Shown here: positions 44,900-59,246 of the stretch, piece by piece | Layout: each line of letters starts with the position of its first letter | Numbering within the stretch: position 1 is the stretch's first letter | Assembly: GCF_040802235.1 (NCBI RefSeq) | Contig: NC_133166.1 | Coordinates: forward strand, 434,001-498,000 | Source of the DNA: Manis javanica | Lineage: Eukaryota > Chordata > Mammalia > Pholidota > Manidae | Length of the DNA: 64,000 bases | Direction: 5' to 3' | Notes under the pieces: model-generated | Database searches by the model: none | Told to the model about the DNA's origin: nothing | Seen by the model: the letters and a program-made list of their open reading frames with translations, nothing else | Translations under genes and position numbers: made by a program

Positions 44900-47800
44900 T
44901 TATGGGATTTACTGCAGATGTACAGTGTAGTAGAAAGGACAACTAAAACACTGACCCACAACCCTCTTAATTGTGGGCTGAATGAAGTTGTTATGCTTTT
45001 CTGACTTAAGCCCACAACTTGCACAAGGATAGGAAAGTGCTGAAGAAGTACCTGGGAACTCAGCATTTCCATTCTTCATCAATTATGACTTGACACATCA
45101 GTAGACCAAACAATCCACAACTATTTTTATATATCGTCATAGCTTTATGATCCTACCTTTTATATTCCATTCCAACCTAACTTGCATTACCTCACAGACC
45201 AGAGATGCCAGGACTGGTCAATGCCTCCGGAAGACAACCTCCTTATAGCATCTCATTTTAAGTAAGGAAGATAGTATTAATAGTACTGATATGTCTCTTT
45301 AAAAAGAATATCCTAGCTAGTTTAGTTCTCACATTTGACCTATTCACCTCTGGAAATTATGGATTAATTTCTTCACTTATGGATTTGTCCAGAGCAAAAG
45401 TAACCATAGCAGATCAAAGATTTGTTAACTTCAGACACACACACATTTTTGTAATAGAAACGCTGGACTTGTCTGTCATAGTTAAGGTTTGATTGACCAG
45501 TTGTCCCGGAAAATTCTAAGTTCCTTTGTACAGTCATCTTTGTTCTTCCGTTTTCACTGTGTAACCAGAAAAAGGAGTCATCTAGTGTCTGCTTGTGGCA
45601 TTACCAATGATGTCATCATGTTCCTTTTTTTTTTTTTTTAAGTAGAACAGGTCTCCATTAGGAAGTCATTTCTCTAATAATTAACAGATGGGAAATAGTG
45701 GTAAAATTAGATATAAGAAGCTGAACTTGTGGTGCATAAGAAAGTCTAGATTTGTCTTGTAATCTTGGTTGGAATTGCTACAAGGCATAGAGAAAGACTG
45801 GAGTTGAGATTAGGCAGAAACCACGCTCCGGTTGCTTATTCTCTAATAGGACTCTGATTTCCATAATCTTAGCCAGGAATGAGGGGTAGATTCAAGATGT
45901 TGTTCTGGTAAAAAGAATTGTATATATTTCTCCCTCTGTATTCAAAATGGAAAATTCAAAATCCCCACGAATGTTCATGTGGTAAGAACTTAAGCAAACC
46001 TTTCGGACAACTGAAAGCACTATACCTTTGAGGGTCCTGCGTCTAGGACTCCATATTTCTGGGGGTAGAATCCGACTTCATGGAACTTGGAGGTGAGAGG
46101 GAAAGTTCTTTTGGACAGCAGCCAAGTTGCAGGTATTGGGTAAGACTTTGTCAAGGGAAGTTAGACACGGGGCTGTAGACCTAGATTTCATCTGTCTTTT
46201 TCAGCACGAACATCTGTTAGTGAGGATTCCATTCAGATCTCCCTCGGCTTCAGCCTAATGACCAAGTACATCAAGTGAACACTGGACCAGACTTGAGAAA
46301 GAAAATTAGCTCTTTAAGTATTGTACATTTTGTTTGGTTGAATCCTTACTCTTTTAATGGTCACAGATAATTAAGATCTCTGAAGAGAGATACTATTTGG
46401 AGTCAATGTTACAGCAGAAATGCTTCAATATGTAAAATTCAAAATCTCCTGAATTATGGAAAACAATCCTCAGGAAAGAGTGAAAAGGCTCTTAAGTCAA
46501 AGGGACCTGTTTCCACAGAAGTGTAGCATCCCTTTTATTATGATCTTTAAATCATCTGTAAGATATGGATGTATAGGACACATTTCCCTATGCACAAATG
46601 ACAAAGGTTCAGAGATTCATTAGTCATCGAGAGGCTAAGATATTAGACTTCTGGACAGTACTAAGTGCTTTTCTTTTTGTAACTGCATGTGATTGACATT
46701 TTTTGTCTTGATAATCTTAAAGAAACAAGTATCCTTTCTGTGACACTGTGCTAGGGGAAATATGGTCTGTGTTTATTATTCTATCATACAGTATTTTTTG
46801 ACTTTCTAGGTGCTGCATGACTGAGAATGGGTATGGGGTAGTAAATCCTGTTATAACAAGTTATATTTTCCTTGCTGTGTTAGCAGAAGAGGATGGGATC
46901 TGGTAGCTTCTAGGACCCTGGGTGTGGCTAAGTGCTCCTAAGTCAGTACTGATTGCTGAGTTGGTTGTTTTGTCCATCACTACACATCTCTATCATTTCA
47001 TATTCTATATTTGGAAAACGATGTTGCACATACCTGTATCCCACTTTTCATAAGTGCTCTACTACTTTATTTTTGGTGACTGAAAGTAGATGTCTGCAAA
47101 TGAAGATATAAGTGGAGTTTGGAAAAGTTTCCTAAGTTTCCTAAGTTGAGACATATCCAGGGATGTGGATCAGTGGATTGGTACAACCATGCAAGGGAGC
47201 TTCAGGAAGGTTGAGGCAGCGAGCAGCAAATTGGATGTTTCAGAAAACTAAACGTCAGATTAGAGAACTACCCTGAGATCTTTTCTAAGAATTCAGAGAA
47301 AAAGTATAAAGAGATGATTATGGTGAATAAGAGATGAGGCATGAAGGATTGCTTCAGGAGATCCAACACAATAGACTAGGAGTCCAAAATTCCATCATTA
47401 AACAGATGGAGACAACAGGATTGCTGAATTTTAAGAAAAGGTAGTTTTCTTGATCTGAAGAAAGAATATGGAAAACCTGCCTGTTTTAACCAAGTAATTG
47501 ATTTGTGAAAATTAATTCCAATCCAAATCCCAAAAGCATTTGGTTGGGGGGGGAGGGATAGTAGTGGAAAGCATTTTGTAAAATGGTACTAATGCTCAGC
47601 TTGGAGAATAAAACTTGGTAATAAGAATACTTTGAAAAATAGTAAGTTGTGGCTTGTTTCTCTAGGTTTATCACTCATACAATAATTTAACTATGTGGAA
47701 ATGGTGCAGAAATTGAAAGAAAAACGGAACAAAAATTTACTTTAGGAAAAGATCTAGCTAGATGAAAATGAAAATTTTTACTACAGGAAGTCATCTACAA

Positions 47801-48569
47801 ATAATTGATAAAATTATTCATGTTATAATTCTGAAATTAAATATTTCAGAATGTAAAAATGTTTCTATTTATTTCACAATACATAAAATATAGGTGCTCT
47901 GTGGATTAAAGAATAATAAATAGAGCACATTTAAGCCACAAGAAAATACTAGAAAAAGTACATGAATAAAGTAGATTAATGTATCTAAGAAAATACAAAT
48001 AAATACAAATTTTTAAATGATAAAGAGCTTAATGAGGTCAAAAACCAGGGAGGAAATCACAAAGGAAAATAAGTTGGTGCTCTAAAGACTTTATATTTCT
48101 TTTCAACCAATGACACAAACAAAATTCAAGGATAATCAGCAATTTGAGGAAAATTAAGAAACAAATGATGATCTACAAAGAGTTAAAATTTGGGGGAAGT
48201 TTTATCCCCTTTACTGAAAAGTAATCATTTTATTACAAACCCTGTATATGGCTGAATTACAAAGGAGAAAAAAATTAGTCTAAACAAAACTATGAAAAAT
48301 AGCTCAAACTCAAAGTGATTAGATAAATGCAAATTATAACAACTAAGTGTGCCACATTTCAACTGTCAAATTAATGAAAGTAATGTAAAATAATTAAAAA
48401 TATTGAATAGGGATTAATTATTCTAAAGATCTTTAGTCAAGTATTCCATTTTTTTTTGCAGGGGAGATTCTTAATACTCATTATAAAACTATTTTCCATT
48501 GCTTTGGGGACAAAAAGATGAAATTGACAGTCATGATCATTAAGTGAATTTTACCAAGATCATTCTGCT
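44900..48569. other. Downstream OR flank, mostly unassigned
   Basis: No gene seen over 3.6 kb. Poly(T) at about 45,627-45,641 and a G-run near 47,547. AT-rich text at about 47,870-48,420 could be old L1, but no motif convinced me. Confidence 0.35.
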
Positions 48570-49010
48570 CATTTTTCAGATGATTATTTTGTCTCCTGTG
48601 ACAAAATGACTGGGCAACGTCTAAGAAATCTCTGTTCGAAAAAGCTAAGATAGTAGCAATAGAGACATCTCCCTGCCATGGAAAGATGGCCTCCAGAGAT
48701 AATAAAAATATGTCTCCCTCTGTAGGGGAGGATGGGTAGGCTGCCAGCAGGCTTTTATAAGATCAGGGGTATCTTAATGTCAATGCTTGTCTGCTGTTGC
48801 CCAGACCCCTACCTTGTGTGCGTGTTCTTCCTGGGTCTACCTCCCAGGGGACTTTGACTAGAGAGGTGTGGCAGACACACAGCTAAAGCTGCCTCTTCTC
48901 TGAGCTCGTTGTCTTCATACCAGCCCATGTTACTGAAGTGTGAAAAGCCATTCCAGCAGCTGCCACCACGCTGTTGCCTAGAAACTGTGTAACACAAGAC
49001 AGAGGCTCTT
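48570..49010. mobile_element. Possible solitary LTR
   Basis: TGTGACAAAATGACTGGG start, CTTTTATAAG TATA-like box near 48,753, pyrimidine-rich middle and an end near ...GTGTAACACA. Size and texture fit an ERV1-type solo LTR; no family recognised and no TSD found. Confidence 0.3.
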
Positions 49011-49014
49011 CAGA

Positions 49015-49690
49015 ACACTAAAAATGGAATACTATATGACCCAGTAACTCCATTTCTAGGAATTTACCCAAAGAAAGAAAAATCTCTGATTTGAAAAGAT
49101 ACATGCACCCTTATGTTATTGCCACACTATTTACAATAGCCAAAATATGGAATTAACCTAAGTGTCCATCAATAAATGAATGGTAAAGAAGAGGTGGTAC
49201 ATATGCACAATGGAATATTATTCAGCTATAGAAAAGAAAGAAATCCTTCCATCTGTGACAACATGGATGAACTCAGAGGATATTATGCTAAGTGAAATAA
49301 GCCAGTGGAGAAAGACAAATACCTTATGACTTCATTTACACATGGAATCTAAAAAAACAAAACAAAACAAATTAATGAAACAGCAGTAGACTCATAGACA
49401 CTGAGAAGTGACTGGTGGCTACTGTGGGGAAGAGGTGGGAGGGTGAAATAGGTGAAGGGGATAAAGAAGCACAAAATACCATTCATAATATAAATTAGTT
49501 AAGGGGATGAAAGTACAGCAGAGAGAATATAGTAAATAATTCTGTAACATCTTTTTATGTGGACAGATAGTAATACATTAGTTAGGGTGAAGAGATAATA
49601 ATGTAGATAACTTGCAGCACTATGTTGTAGACTTGGAACCAATATAATATTGTATATCAACTATACTTCAATAAAAAAAATTAAAAACAA
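49015..49690 (+). mobile_element. L1 3' end (ORF2 end + 3' UTR + poly(A))
   Basis: 'tatgacccagtaactccatt', 'tttacaatagccaaaatatg', 'tggaatattattcagctata', then a 3' UTR ending 'aactatacttcaataaaa' with an A-rich tail. Middle-aged, 5'-truncated L1MA-like copy. Confidence 0.75.
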
Positions 49691-49794
49691 AACTGCTTGA
49701 CAAGTTGATACTAGATAAACATCAACCTATCAAAATGAAAGACATCAATAAACTATCAGTATGGCCATGCCCATGCTTACTAATGAAATACCAG

Positions 49795-50010
49795 CTCTGC
49801 TTGTTAGCAATAATGATAATAAGTAGGGCTTCTTGAGCTTTATATGGACTTACTCATTTAATCTGTACAATCCTATGAGAGATTCATTATTTTATGTACT
49901 CATTTTTAACATGAAAAAAAGGTTTAAGTAACTGTGCCAATGTTGAATAGCTCACAAGTGGTACAGATGAAGTTGAAACCGGGACAGTCTGACCAGCATT
50001 GAGCATTCAC
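49795..50010 (-). repeat. MIR SINE
   Basis: Complementary MIR order: 'tatatggacttactcattta', 'tacaatcctatgagag', 'ggtttaagtaactgtgccaa', 'ctcacaagtggtacagatg'. Confidence 0.6.
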
Positions 50011-53000
50011 TACAATGGAAGTTTCATATTTGCACCTCTCTGTGTGGAGGCGAGGTGATATTTACCAGTGCATGGTACCCCTTTCTGCTTCATTGAATTT
50101 TTTTGTTTAAATCTTGGAAGTCTTTTCCTGAGCTGGAATGTCGGATGCTGGTCACTCATATTAAGGGAAAAGTTGTCACAGCAGAACCAGGGAATAATGG
50201 TGAAAATTCTTATTTTTTAAATTCAAAAGCTTTGGTTCAAGTGTAGGACCAAAAAGGCACAGAAGGTGACAAACTTAATAAAACCAAAGATCTTCTTCAC
50301 TGGTGAGTAGAGAAAGCCAAGAGTTGGGTATGAATGAGGAAAGTTTGGATGTATTAGTGTGGGGTCTTGTCCTCTGCTGCCTGATCACTTTGGGTTAAGT
50401 TCAGGGTCTAGAAAGATAGAGAAGCTTTTTGAAGAATCCAAAGGAGAAGGCACTCACTCATAGGTGGGTGCTCCTTGGCTGGGGCACGGGAAAGCAACAC
50501 AGATCCTAGAGTTCTATGTACAACGTAAACATAAGGTGGTAGACTACGTAAAGGGCAGCATGAAAATCCAGGGCTGATACAGGCCTTGAAAAAGTGGTTG
50601 CAGAGAAGCACAGAAGAGGAAAATGAACTTTCCCATGTAACCCAAGAGGGGTTGGAAAGGGCTGGTGGACCAAAAGAAGGAGGAAGAAAAAGCAGAATCT
50701 GTGGAATAATGACCAGAGACCTTCAGGACCATGTACAACTCAGTAGATGGCTGTTCCTGTTTAGATGTCAGTGGTAAAAGGAAGACTTGCCCAAGAACCA
50801 TGTGGAAAAACTGCATCTTGAGGGATGCCAGACAGATCTGAAAGCTGTAAGTCCTCTCTCCCGTAGCACTCCAGTACTTCACAAGTTCTGGAGCGTAGAA
50901 CTGAACCCCAGGGAACAAAAAAAGAGAAAACCCTAGTGGATAGATTTATAGATACTCAATAACTGAAAAAAAGAAAAGATCCCTGGAGTGACTTTATGTG
51001 GAAGTATCTGCAAATAAAAATGACAACATTAAGCTTTTGTCATAAGGTAGAATAGAGGCTCAAAATAGAAATTATGTTAAAAGACAATAAAGAATATGGA
51101 TTTTTACATACTTCAGTTTATGGCATGGAAATATGTTATGCTACATTAAATTGGCAGGAAGGGCCACACAACCTCATGGTCTGCTATTTCTCCTAAGACT
51201 AAATTCTGAGTTCAGATTATATCTACAGATGATGATCAAAGGAAATGAAAGGGAAGAAAGAAAGAATTGGGTACTTTCCCTACAACTATGAATTTTAAGT
51301 CCTAAACTACTTAGATTAGATGGTAGCTAACCTTAGAGTGGCTGTCACCTGGAAAGAAGAGAAAGGAGAGAGGGGGAAGGAAGGAGAGAGGCAAGGACAT
51401 GGGATGGAGGGAGGGAAGATGGGAGAGAGAGAGAAACAATATTTTTCAGGGAGAAAAGGCCCTAGACATCCTAACATCTTGGCAGCAAGGGAGCAAGATA
51501 TAGAACTGCCAAACTTATGTACTAAAACTTTTAGTGAGGAATTGGGCCAACAATATCCTAGGACTTTATTGAGAGGCTCTCCAAGATTACATGTCCATGT
51601 TTTACAATTAGTATAGATACAACTCAGCTCCCATAGCCACCAATATGCTCCAGTGACTCATCTTCTTTACATAGTAACTAGAGATCCAACCAAAGCATGC
51701 TGTGTACCCAGCATCACAGAAATGAGTCAAAACCCTCCGCTCATGGCCAGTCCTTGGTTGCCTCATTTAGACTTTTCAGCCACCACTGTGGTGGGAGGTT
51801 AACCAAGCACTGCCAGACTCTGTTTCTCAGTCCAGGTTTATAAATCTAAATTAGTACCCTCTTTGAGCTTACCTATGTGTCTAATTCATTGCTATGAACT
51901 CAGTCTTTCCAAATAGGACACAAACCTGGCAAGAAATCCCTGTGGGCATGGTTTCATGTGTCCCATGAATCTTTTGGTAAGATTTCTCTCTTATCAGAGC
52001 AGAAAAATCTGGAAGTTTGAAGGAATAAAACACACAGCTACCTCATATTTCTGGGAAGCTGACTACAGCAGATTTAAAATTTAGCCCAGTACTGTAAGCA
52101 TGCCTTCTTAAAGAGAACCTCACAACCACTTTGTCCTGCCAGCAGCACTAAACAGCACTTCTTCTTGGGGAATCGGGTGCAAAGTTCCCACAGAGCCTTC
52201 TCAGGTGAATAAGTAGGAGGTAAAGTGTTGAGGTCCCCTGGAGAGTCAACACTATTATTAGGAATTGTTTCTGGGTGGCAGGATTTGGGGTCATTTCTTA
52301 TAATTGTACTGTTCTGTATTCTTTAAACTTCCTGTGTATTCATTAAATTCCAATTAAATTTAAAAGAATCAAGGGCAGAGAAGAGCCTGAGGGAGGTAGA
52401 GTGAAGTCAGTAAGACACCCACCTGAAGTCTTGTCTGCTACCCAACTGATGCGCTCTTCTAGCTCTTTAGATCAGATTCAAAAGCTCCTAAGAACATCTT
52501 CTGAACATCCCTCATAAAATCACCCGACAAGTTTATATTGGGAGTTGATGACAATAACCTCTGGCATACAGCTGGGTGAAGAAATGCCTCCAAGCCATAC
52601 CAATCTGTACAAAGGCTCATCCCGGGGGTGAAATGTGCTTTCTCCATGCAGTAAGAAGAGCACCTCCTGGCTTAGATCATCCTCTCTGCTCTCATCATTA
52701 TGCGAGAGTTGGTCCCACCCACAGTGACTGGACCAGGAGCAAAAAGGAGTCAGTGACTTGGGTATATTCACAGGCAGATAAAAGCTGGACTTGACAGGGA
52801 AACTTGGAAAATGAATAATGGAATCTCTGATAATGAATAAGTGAACTGCTAATGGAACTGAGCTCTATTGGGATTACAGGTGGCTAGCTTTACCCTCAGA
52901 GGGGAGGAGAGCAATTCTTTATTTGAAATAGGTGTGAGTAATGTAAGTGACGTGCTGATAAACGTAAGTGCTGAGCCAGAATAAACCCAGGGGCTCTGTC

Positions 53001-53339
53001 ATCATGGCAAAATAAAGGCAGACGCCATCCACTAAAAAGAAGTAACATTCTACATACACTCTAAAACCACAGAATCAAGGACCCCATATGTAATTTTCAG
53101 TGGCCTCTGGCTTCTCAGTCTTCCCTGATGCCATCTCTGTCAGCACAGCACATTGGAAAACAATACAAACCTGCAGTCTCCATAAGTACATGTAATTCTC
53201 CTTTATTCTCCACAGTGCGATGCTTGCATCTTTCTACTGGGACTCATCCCATCCCAAATAAGAGATGAAAGACTAATCTTAGAGACAGTAGTATCCTGTT
53301 CAAATTTACAGTTCAAAATTATAAGTAAACTACCAGGGG
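50011..53339. other. Unassigned intergenic DNA
   Basis: Over 3 kb with no gene, RNA or confident repeat. A 124-codon minus-strand open frame (50,544-50,918) has no motif I recognise. A purine-rich tract (GGAGA/GGAAG repeats) lies at about 51,352-51,442. Confidence 0.35.
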
Positions 53340-53507
53340 GCATGGGACCCTTTTTTTTTTGAGTGATGGAAATATTCTAAAATTGGATAGTGGTGATGAT
53401 TGCACAACTCTAGAAACCTACAAAAAATTGTTCTATACTTAAAATGGGTGTATTTTATGACGTGTAAGTTATACTTTTGCACAACTGTTAAAAATAAAAA
53501 TAACATG
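53340..53507 (+). mobile_element. Old L1 3' end
   Basis: 'attggatagtggtgatgatt', 'gcacaactctagaaacc', 'aatgggtgtattttatgac', then an A-rich end: a classic old L1 3' UTR. The next L1 starts right in its A-rich tail. Confidence 0.6.
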
Positions 53508-54559
53508 AGATTCAAGATGGCAGCGTGAGAGGTGAGACAGAGAACTCCTCCCAAAACCACGTATAGTACAAAAATATAGTTAATACAACTAACCCTGGAA
53601 CAGCAACAGGAGGGAAGGCTGCACCAGACTGCATACAGACCTCACGAACAGAGCAGACCTCACGAAGCAGGGTAACATACCAAAGCTTTGATCTGGTGGG
53701 ACCCAAGCCCTTCCCCCACCCCAGCTCAACTGCAGGAGGAAGAGAAAAGAAAATGGAGCAGGGAGCATGTGGAAGCCTAAGACTGCTGAACACCCAGCCC
53801 TGGAGATTTCCTTTGGAGCACAAACCTACACTGCTCTGGAAGTTGGTGGTGTTGGGAACTGGGACAGGCTGAGTGCTTGAGAGACAGATTCTGGCTGTTT
53901 TTGAAGGAAGGGGATCCACATCTGGCTGCTCTGGGACAAAGTAAAGGCAGGCAGTCTGAGAGGCTTGCGAGAGGGCTGCTGAAGGGGCAGGGTTTGCATG
54001 GAGCTTGCTGTGCAGGATAAGGGAGAGCTGGACAAGGTTGTCTGAGCATGCTCTGCCCAGCAGATTGGGAACTCTGAGGAGCTTCAGGCTCTCCATTCCC
54101 CAGCTGGCTACCCAGCTCCGAGGCCTCACACTGTGACATGTAGCCTCCAAGCCTGCAGGCACTGGCTTGAAAAAAGGGAGTCACTGTGCTGGCATCAGGC
54201 CACCCAGAGGGAGGCCCTGCTGACAACAGCTAGAGACACAAAGCACAGAGGCTTACCACTGGGTGCTCAGCCCACTCGCTCTGATACTGGAGACAGGCAC
54301 TGCATATGGGAATCAGGAAACAGCTATTTCCTCCCCCAAGGCACCCGTGCTGCTCCCCTATGATCCCCAACCTCACTCTAGGGGCTCAACAGCTCCAGAG
54401 ACTGGAGATCCTGGGCACTAGAGGGCACCACATACAAACAAGAAACATCAAAGGAGTCTGGTTCAGACCAAAATCTCACAAACCCCAGAAAAAGGGCCAA
54501 ATAAGACTGAACTCACCAATATTTCTGAGAGTTCAAAATAAAAATCATAAACGTACTCA
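53508..54559 (+). promoter_or_regulatory. 5' UTR of the older L1
   Basis: Contains the AAGATGGCAG start motif and a C/G-richer leader without the tandem units of copy B. Chance open frames on both strands. Confidence 0.65.
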
Positions 54560-55260
54560 TGGAGGTACATAAAAATTTTCAAGAACTCAGGAACGAATTT
54601 AAGATGGAGATTCAATCATTAAGAAATTCCATATCTGAAATGAAACATACAATGGAGGGATTTAAAATAGATTGGATGTAGTAGAAGAGATGGTAAATGG
54701 AATAAAAATTAGAGAAGAGGAACATAAAAAAGCTGAGGCACAGAAAGAAAAAGGATCTCTAAGAATAAAAGAATATTGAGAGAACTGTGTGACCAGTCCA
54801 AACAGAACAAAATTCACATTATAGTGGTACTAGAAGAGGAAGAGAGAGAAAAAGGGATAGAAGTGTCATTAAGGTGGTAATTGCTGAAAAATTCCCCAAT
54901 CTTGGGAAGGAAATAGTCTCTCAAGCCATGGAGGTGCACAGATCTCCCAACACAAGGTACCGAAGACAGACAGCATCAAGACATACAATAATTAAAATGG
55001 CAAGCATTAAGGAAGAAGACAGACTTTTAAAAGCAGGTAGAGAGAGAAATAAGATCACATACAAAGGAAAACCCACTAGACTATCATCAGACTTCTCAGC
55101 AGAAACCTTACAGGCCAGAAGGGAGTGGCATGATGTATTTAATGCCATGAGCCAGAAGGGCCTCGAACCAAGAATACTCTACCAGGCAAGGTTATCATTT
55201 AAATTTGAAGGGGAAATTAACAATTTTCAGATAAGCAAAAGCTGAGAGAATTTACCTCCC
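54560..55260 (+). pseudogene. L1 ORF1 of the older L1, broken
   Basis: The coiled-coil part near 54,600-54,800 is interrupted by stops. The RRM/C-terminal part is open at 54,874-55,245 (AEKFPNLGKEIV, KPTRLSSDFSAETLQARREW, ARLSFKFEGEIN). Not functional. Confidence 0.8.
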
Positions 55261-55607
55261 ACAAACCATCTCTACAGTGCATTTTGGAGGGACTACTATA
55301 GATGGAATTATTCCTAAGGATAAATAGATGTCACCAGGGGAAAAAAAACCACAGTGAAGTAGAACAATTAATTACTAAGCAGATACAAAATCAAATCAAC
55401 TACCCCTAAAGTCAATCAAGGGATAGACAAAGAGTACAGAACATGATACCTGACAAGAAAAGAATGGAGGAGGAAGAAAAAGGAGGAAAAAAGAAAAAGA
55501 AACTTTAGGTTGTGTTTGTAATAGCATACAAAGTGAGTAAAATTAGAATGTTAGACAGTAAGGGAATTACCCTTGAACCTTGGGTAACCACAAATCTAAA
55601 GCCTTGA

Positions 55608-58600
55608 ATGACAATAAATACATACCTATCGATAATAACCCTAAATGTAAATGGTCTGAATGCACCAATCAAAAGACATAGAGTCACTGAATGGATAAAA
55701 AAGCAAGACCCATCTATATGCTGTCTACAAGAGACTTACTTCAAACCCAGAGACATATACAGACTGAAAGTAAAGAGATGGAAAAAGATATTTCATGCAA
55801 CTAATAGGGAGAAAAAAGCAGGAGTTGCAGTACTTGTATCAGACAAAACAGACTTTAAAACAAAGAAAGTAACAAGACACAAAGGACATTACATAACGGT
55901 AAAGGGGTCTGTCCAACAAGAGGATATAACTATTATGAATATCTATGCTCCCAACACAGGAGCACCAACATATGTGAAACAAATACTAACAGAATTACAG
56001 GGGCAAATAGAATGCAATGCATTCATTTTAGGAGATTTCAAAACACCACTCACTCCAAAGGACAGATCAACCAGACAAAAAATAAGCAAAGAGACAGAGG
56101 CACTGAACAACATATTACAACAGATGGACCTAACAGACATCTACAGAACACTCCATCCAAAAGCAACAAGATAAACATTCTTCTCAAGTGCACATAGAAC
56201 ATTTTCAAGAATAGATCATATACTAGGCCACAAAAAAAGCCTCAGTAAATTCAAAAAGATTGAAATTGTACTAACCAGCTTCTCAGATTACAAAGGTATG
56301 AAAATAGAAATAAATTACAAAGAAAATGAAAGAGCCCACAAACACATGAAGGTTGAATAACATGCTCCTAAATAACCAGTGGATCAATGACCAAATAAAA
56401 ACAGAGATCAAGCAATATATGGAGACAAATGACAACAATAATTCAACACTGCAAAATCTGTGGGATGCAGCAAAGGCTGTGCTAGGAGGGAAGTATATTG
56501 CAATACAGGCCAAAGAAGAACTATCCAAAATGAATAGTCTAAACTCACAATTAACAAAACTAGGAAAGGAAGAACAAATGAGGCCTAAAGTCAGTAGAAG
56601 GAGGGATATAATAAAGATTAGAGCAGAAATAAATAAAATCGAGAAGAATAAAACAATAGAAAGAATCAATGAAAGCAGGAGCTAGTTTTTGAGAAAATAA
56701 ACAAAATAGATAAACCCCTAGCCAGACTTATCAAGAAAAAAAAGACTCTACACACATAAACAGTATGAGAAATGAGAAAGGAAAAATCACTCTGTACACC
56801 ACAGAAATAGAAAGAATTATGAGGGAATACTATGAAAAATTATATGCTAACAAACTGGATAACCTAGAAGAAATGGACAACTTTCTAGAAAAATACAATC
56901 TTCCAAGGCTGACCCAGGAAGAAATAGAAAATCTCAGTAGACCTTTACCAGCAAGGAAATTGAATTGGTAATCAAAAAAGTACCAAAGAACAAAACCCCT
57001 GGACCAGATGGTTACACTGCTGAATTTTATCAAACATTTAGGGAAGATCTCATACCCATCCTCTTTAAAGTTTTCCAAAAAGTAGAAGAGGAGGAAAGAT
57101 TCCCAAACTCATTCTACAAGGCCAGCATCACTCTAATACCAAAACCAGGCAAAGACACCACAAAAAAAGAAAATTACAGGCCAAGATCCCTGATGAACAA
57201 GGATGCAAAAATACTCAACAAAACATTAGCAAACTGAATTCAAAAATACATGAAAAGGATCATCCATCATGATCAAGTGGGATTCATCCCAGGGATGCAA
57301 GGATGATACAACATTCAAAAATCTATCAACATCACCCACCACATCAACAAAAAGAAGGACAAAGCCACATGATAATCTCCATAGATGCTGAAAAAGCATC
57401 TGACAAAATTCAACATCCATTCATTATAAAAACTCTCAACAAAATGGGTGTAGAGGGAAAGTACCTCAACATAATAAAGATCATATATGACAAACCCACA
57501 GAAACATCATACTTAAGAGCAAGAAGCTGAAAGCCTTTCCTTTAAGATCGGGAACAAGACAAGGACGCCCACTCTCCCCACTTTTATTCAACATAGTTCT
57601 AGAGGTCCTAGCCACAGCAATCAGACAACACAAAGAAATAAAAGGCATCCATATTGGCAAAGACGTAGTCAAATTGTTCCTGTTTGCAGACAACATGATA
57701 TTGTACATAAAAAACCCTAAAGAATCCACTCCAAAACTACTAGATCTAATATCTGAATTCAGTAAAGTTGCAGGATTCAAAATTAATACACAGAAATCTG
57801 TTGCATTCTGATACAACAATGATGAACTAGCAGAAAGAGAAATCAGGAAAACAATTCCATTCACAATTGCATCAAAAAGAATAAAATACCTAGGAATAAA
57901 CCTAACCAAGGAAGTGAAAGACCTATACTCTGAAAAATACAAGACACTCATGAGAGAAATTAAAGAAGATACCAATAAATGGAAATACATCCTGTGTTCA
58001 TGGATAGGAAGAATTAATATTGTCAAAATGGCCATCCTGCCTAAAGCAATCTGTGGATTCAATGCAATCCCTATCAAAATATCAACAGCATTCTTCAATG
58101 AACTAGGGAAAATAGTTCTAAAATTCATATGGAACTGCAAAAGACCTCAAATAGCCAAAGCAATCCTGAGAAGGAAGAATAAAGTGGGGGGAATTACTCT
58201 CCCTGATTTCAAGCTCTACTACAAAGCTACAATTTGGTACTGGCACAAGAATAGACCAATGGAAGAGACTAGAGAGCCCAGATATAAACCCAAGCAAAGA
58301 TGGTGAATTAATATATGGTAAAGGAGCCATGGACATACAATGGGGAAATGACAGCCTCTTCAACAGCTGGTGTTGGCAAAACTGGACAGCTACATGTAGG
58401 AGAATGAAACTGGATCACTGTCTAACCCCATACACAAAAGTAAATTCAAAATGGATCAAATACCTGAATGTAAGTCATGAAACCATTAAACTCGTGGAAA
58501 AAAACATAGGCAAAAATCTCTTGGACATAAACATGAGCAACTTCTTCATGAACATATCTCCCCAGGCAAGGGAAACAACAGAAAAAATGAACAAGTGGGA

Positions 58601-58789
58601 CTATACCAAGCTGAAAATCTTCTGTACAAGAAAGGGCAGCATCAATAGAACAAAAAGACATCCTACAGTATAGGAGAATATATTCATAAATGACATATCT
58701 GATAAGGGGTTGACATCCAAATTATATAAAGAGCTCATGCATCTCAACAAATAAAAAGCAAATAAGCCAATTAAAAAATGGGCAGAGGA
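55608..58789 (+). pseudogene. L1 ORF2 of the older L1, 5' and central part, broken
   Basis: Begins [20 protein letters not shown]. Successive open stretches (55,608-56,174; 56,353-56,685; 56,765-56,971; 56,965-57,237; 57,303-57,530; 57,914-58,306; 58,329-58,673) cover the endonuclease and RT. The RT motif is altered (the DNA at about 57,683 reads FADNMILY). Stops and frameshifts are frequent. It is interrupted at 58,789 by copy D and resumes at 61,441. Confidence 0.88.
58773..58789. repeat. Target-site duplication (left) of copy D
   Basis: AAAAAATGGGCAGAGGA, a piece of host L1 ORF2, identical to 61,441-61,457. Confidence 0.9.
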
Positions 58790-59246
58790 CATCCAAAAGA
58801 CAAACAACAACAAATGTTGGCGAGGCTGTGGAGAAAGGGGAACCCTCCTACACTGCTGGTGGGAATGTAAATTAGTTCAACCATTGTGGAAAGCAGTATG
58901 GAGGTGCATCAAAATGCTCAAAACAGACCTACCATTTGACCCAGGAATTCCACTCCTAGGAATTTACCCTAAGAACGCAGCAATCAAGTTTGAGAAAGAC
59001 AGATGCACTCCTATGTTTATCGCAGCACTATTTACAATAGCCAAGAATTGGAAGCAACCTAAATGTCCATCTGTAGATGAATGGATAAAGAAGATGTGGT
59101 ACATATACACAATGGAATACTACTCAGCCATAAGAAGTGGAAAAATCCAACCATTTGCAGCAACATGGATGGAGCTGGAGAGTATTATGCTCAGTGAAAT
59201 AAGCCAAGCGGAGAAAGAGAAATACCAAATGATTTCACTCATCTGA
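58790..59246 (+). pseudogene. Truncated L1 ORF2 C-terminus (in copy D)
   Basis: Open from the cysteine cluster ([18 protein letters not shown]) to the stop after [10 protein letters not shown]. It lacks the endonuclease and RT, so it is a dead fragment, although the encoded stretch is undamaged and identical to copy B. Confidence 0.9.

Noticed and set aside
50544-50918. 124-codon minus-strand open frame
   Set aside because: No recognisable motif, start context or homology that I can see; likely chance.
53512-54226. Minus-strand frames of 149 and 216 codons
   Set aside because: They lie antisense in the GC-richer 5' UTR of the older L1; no domain.
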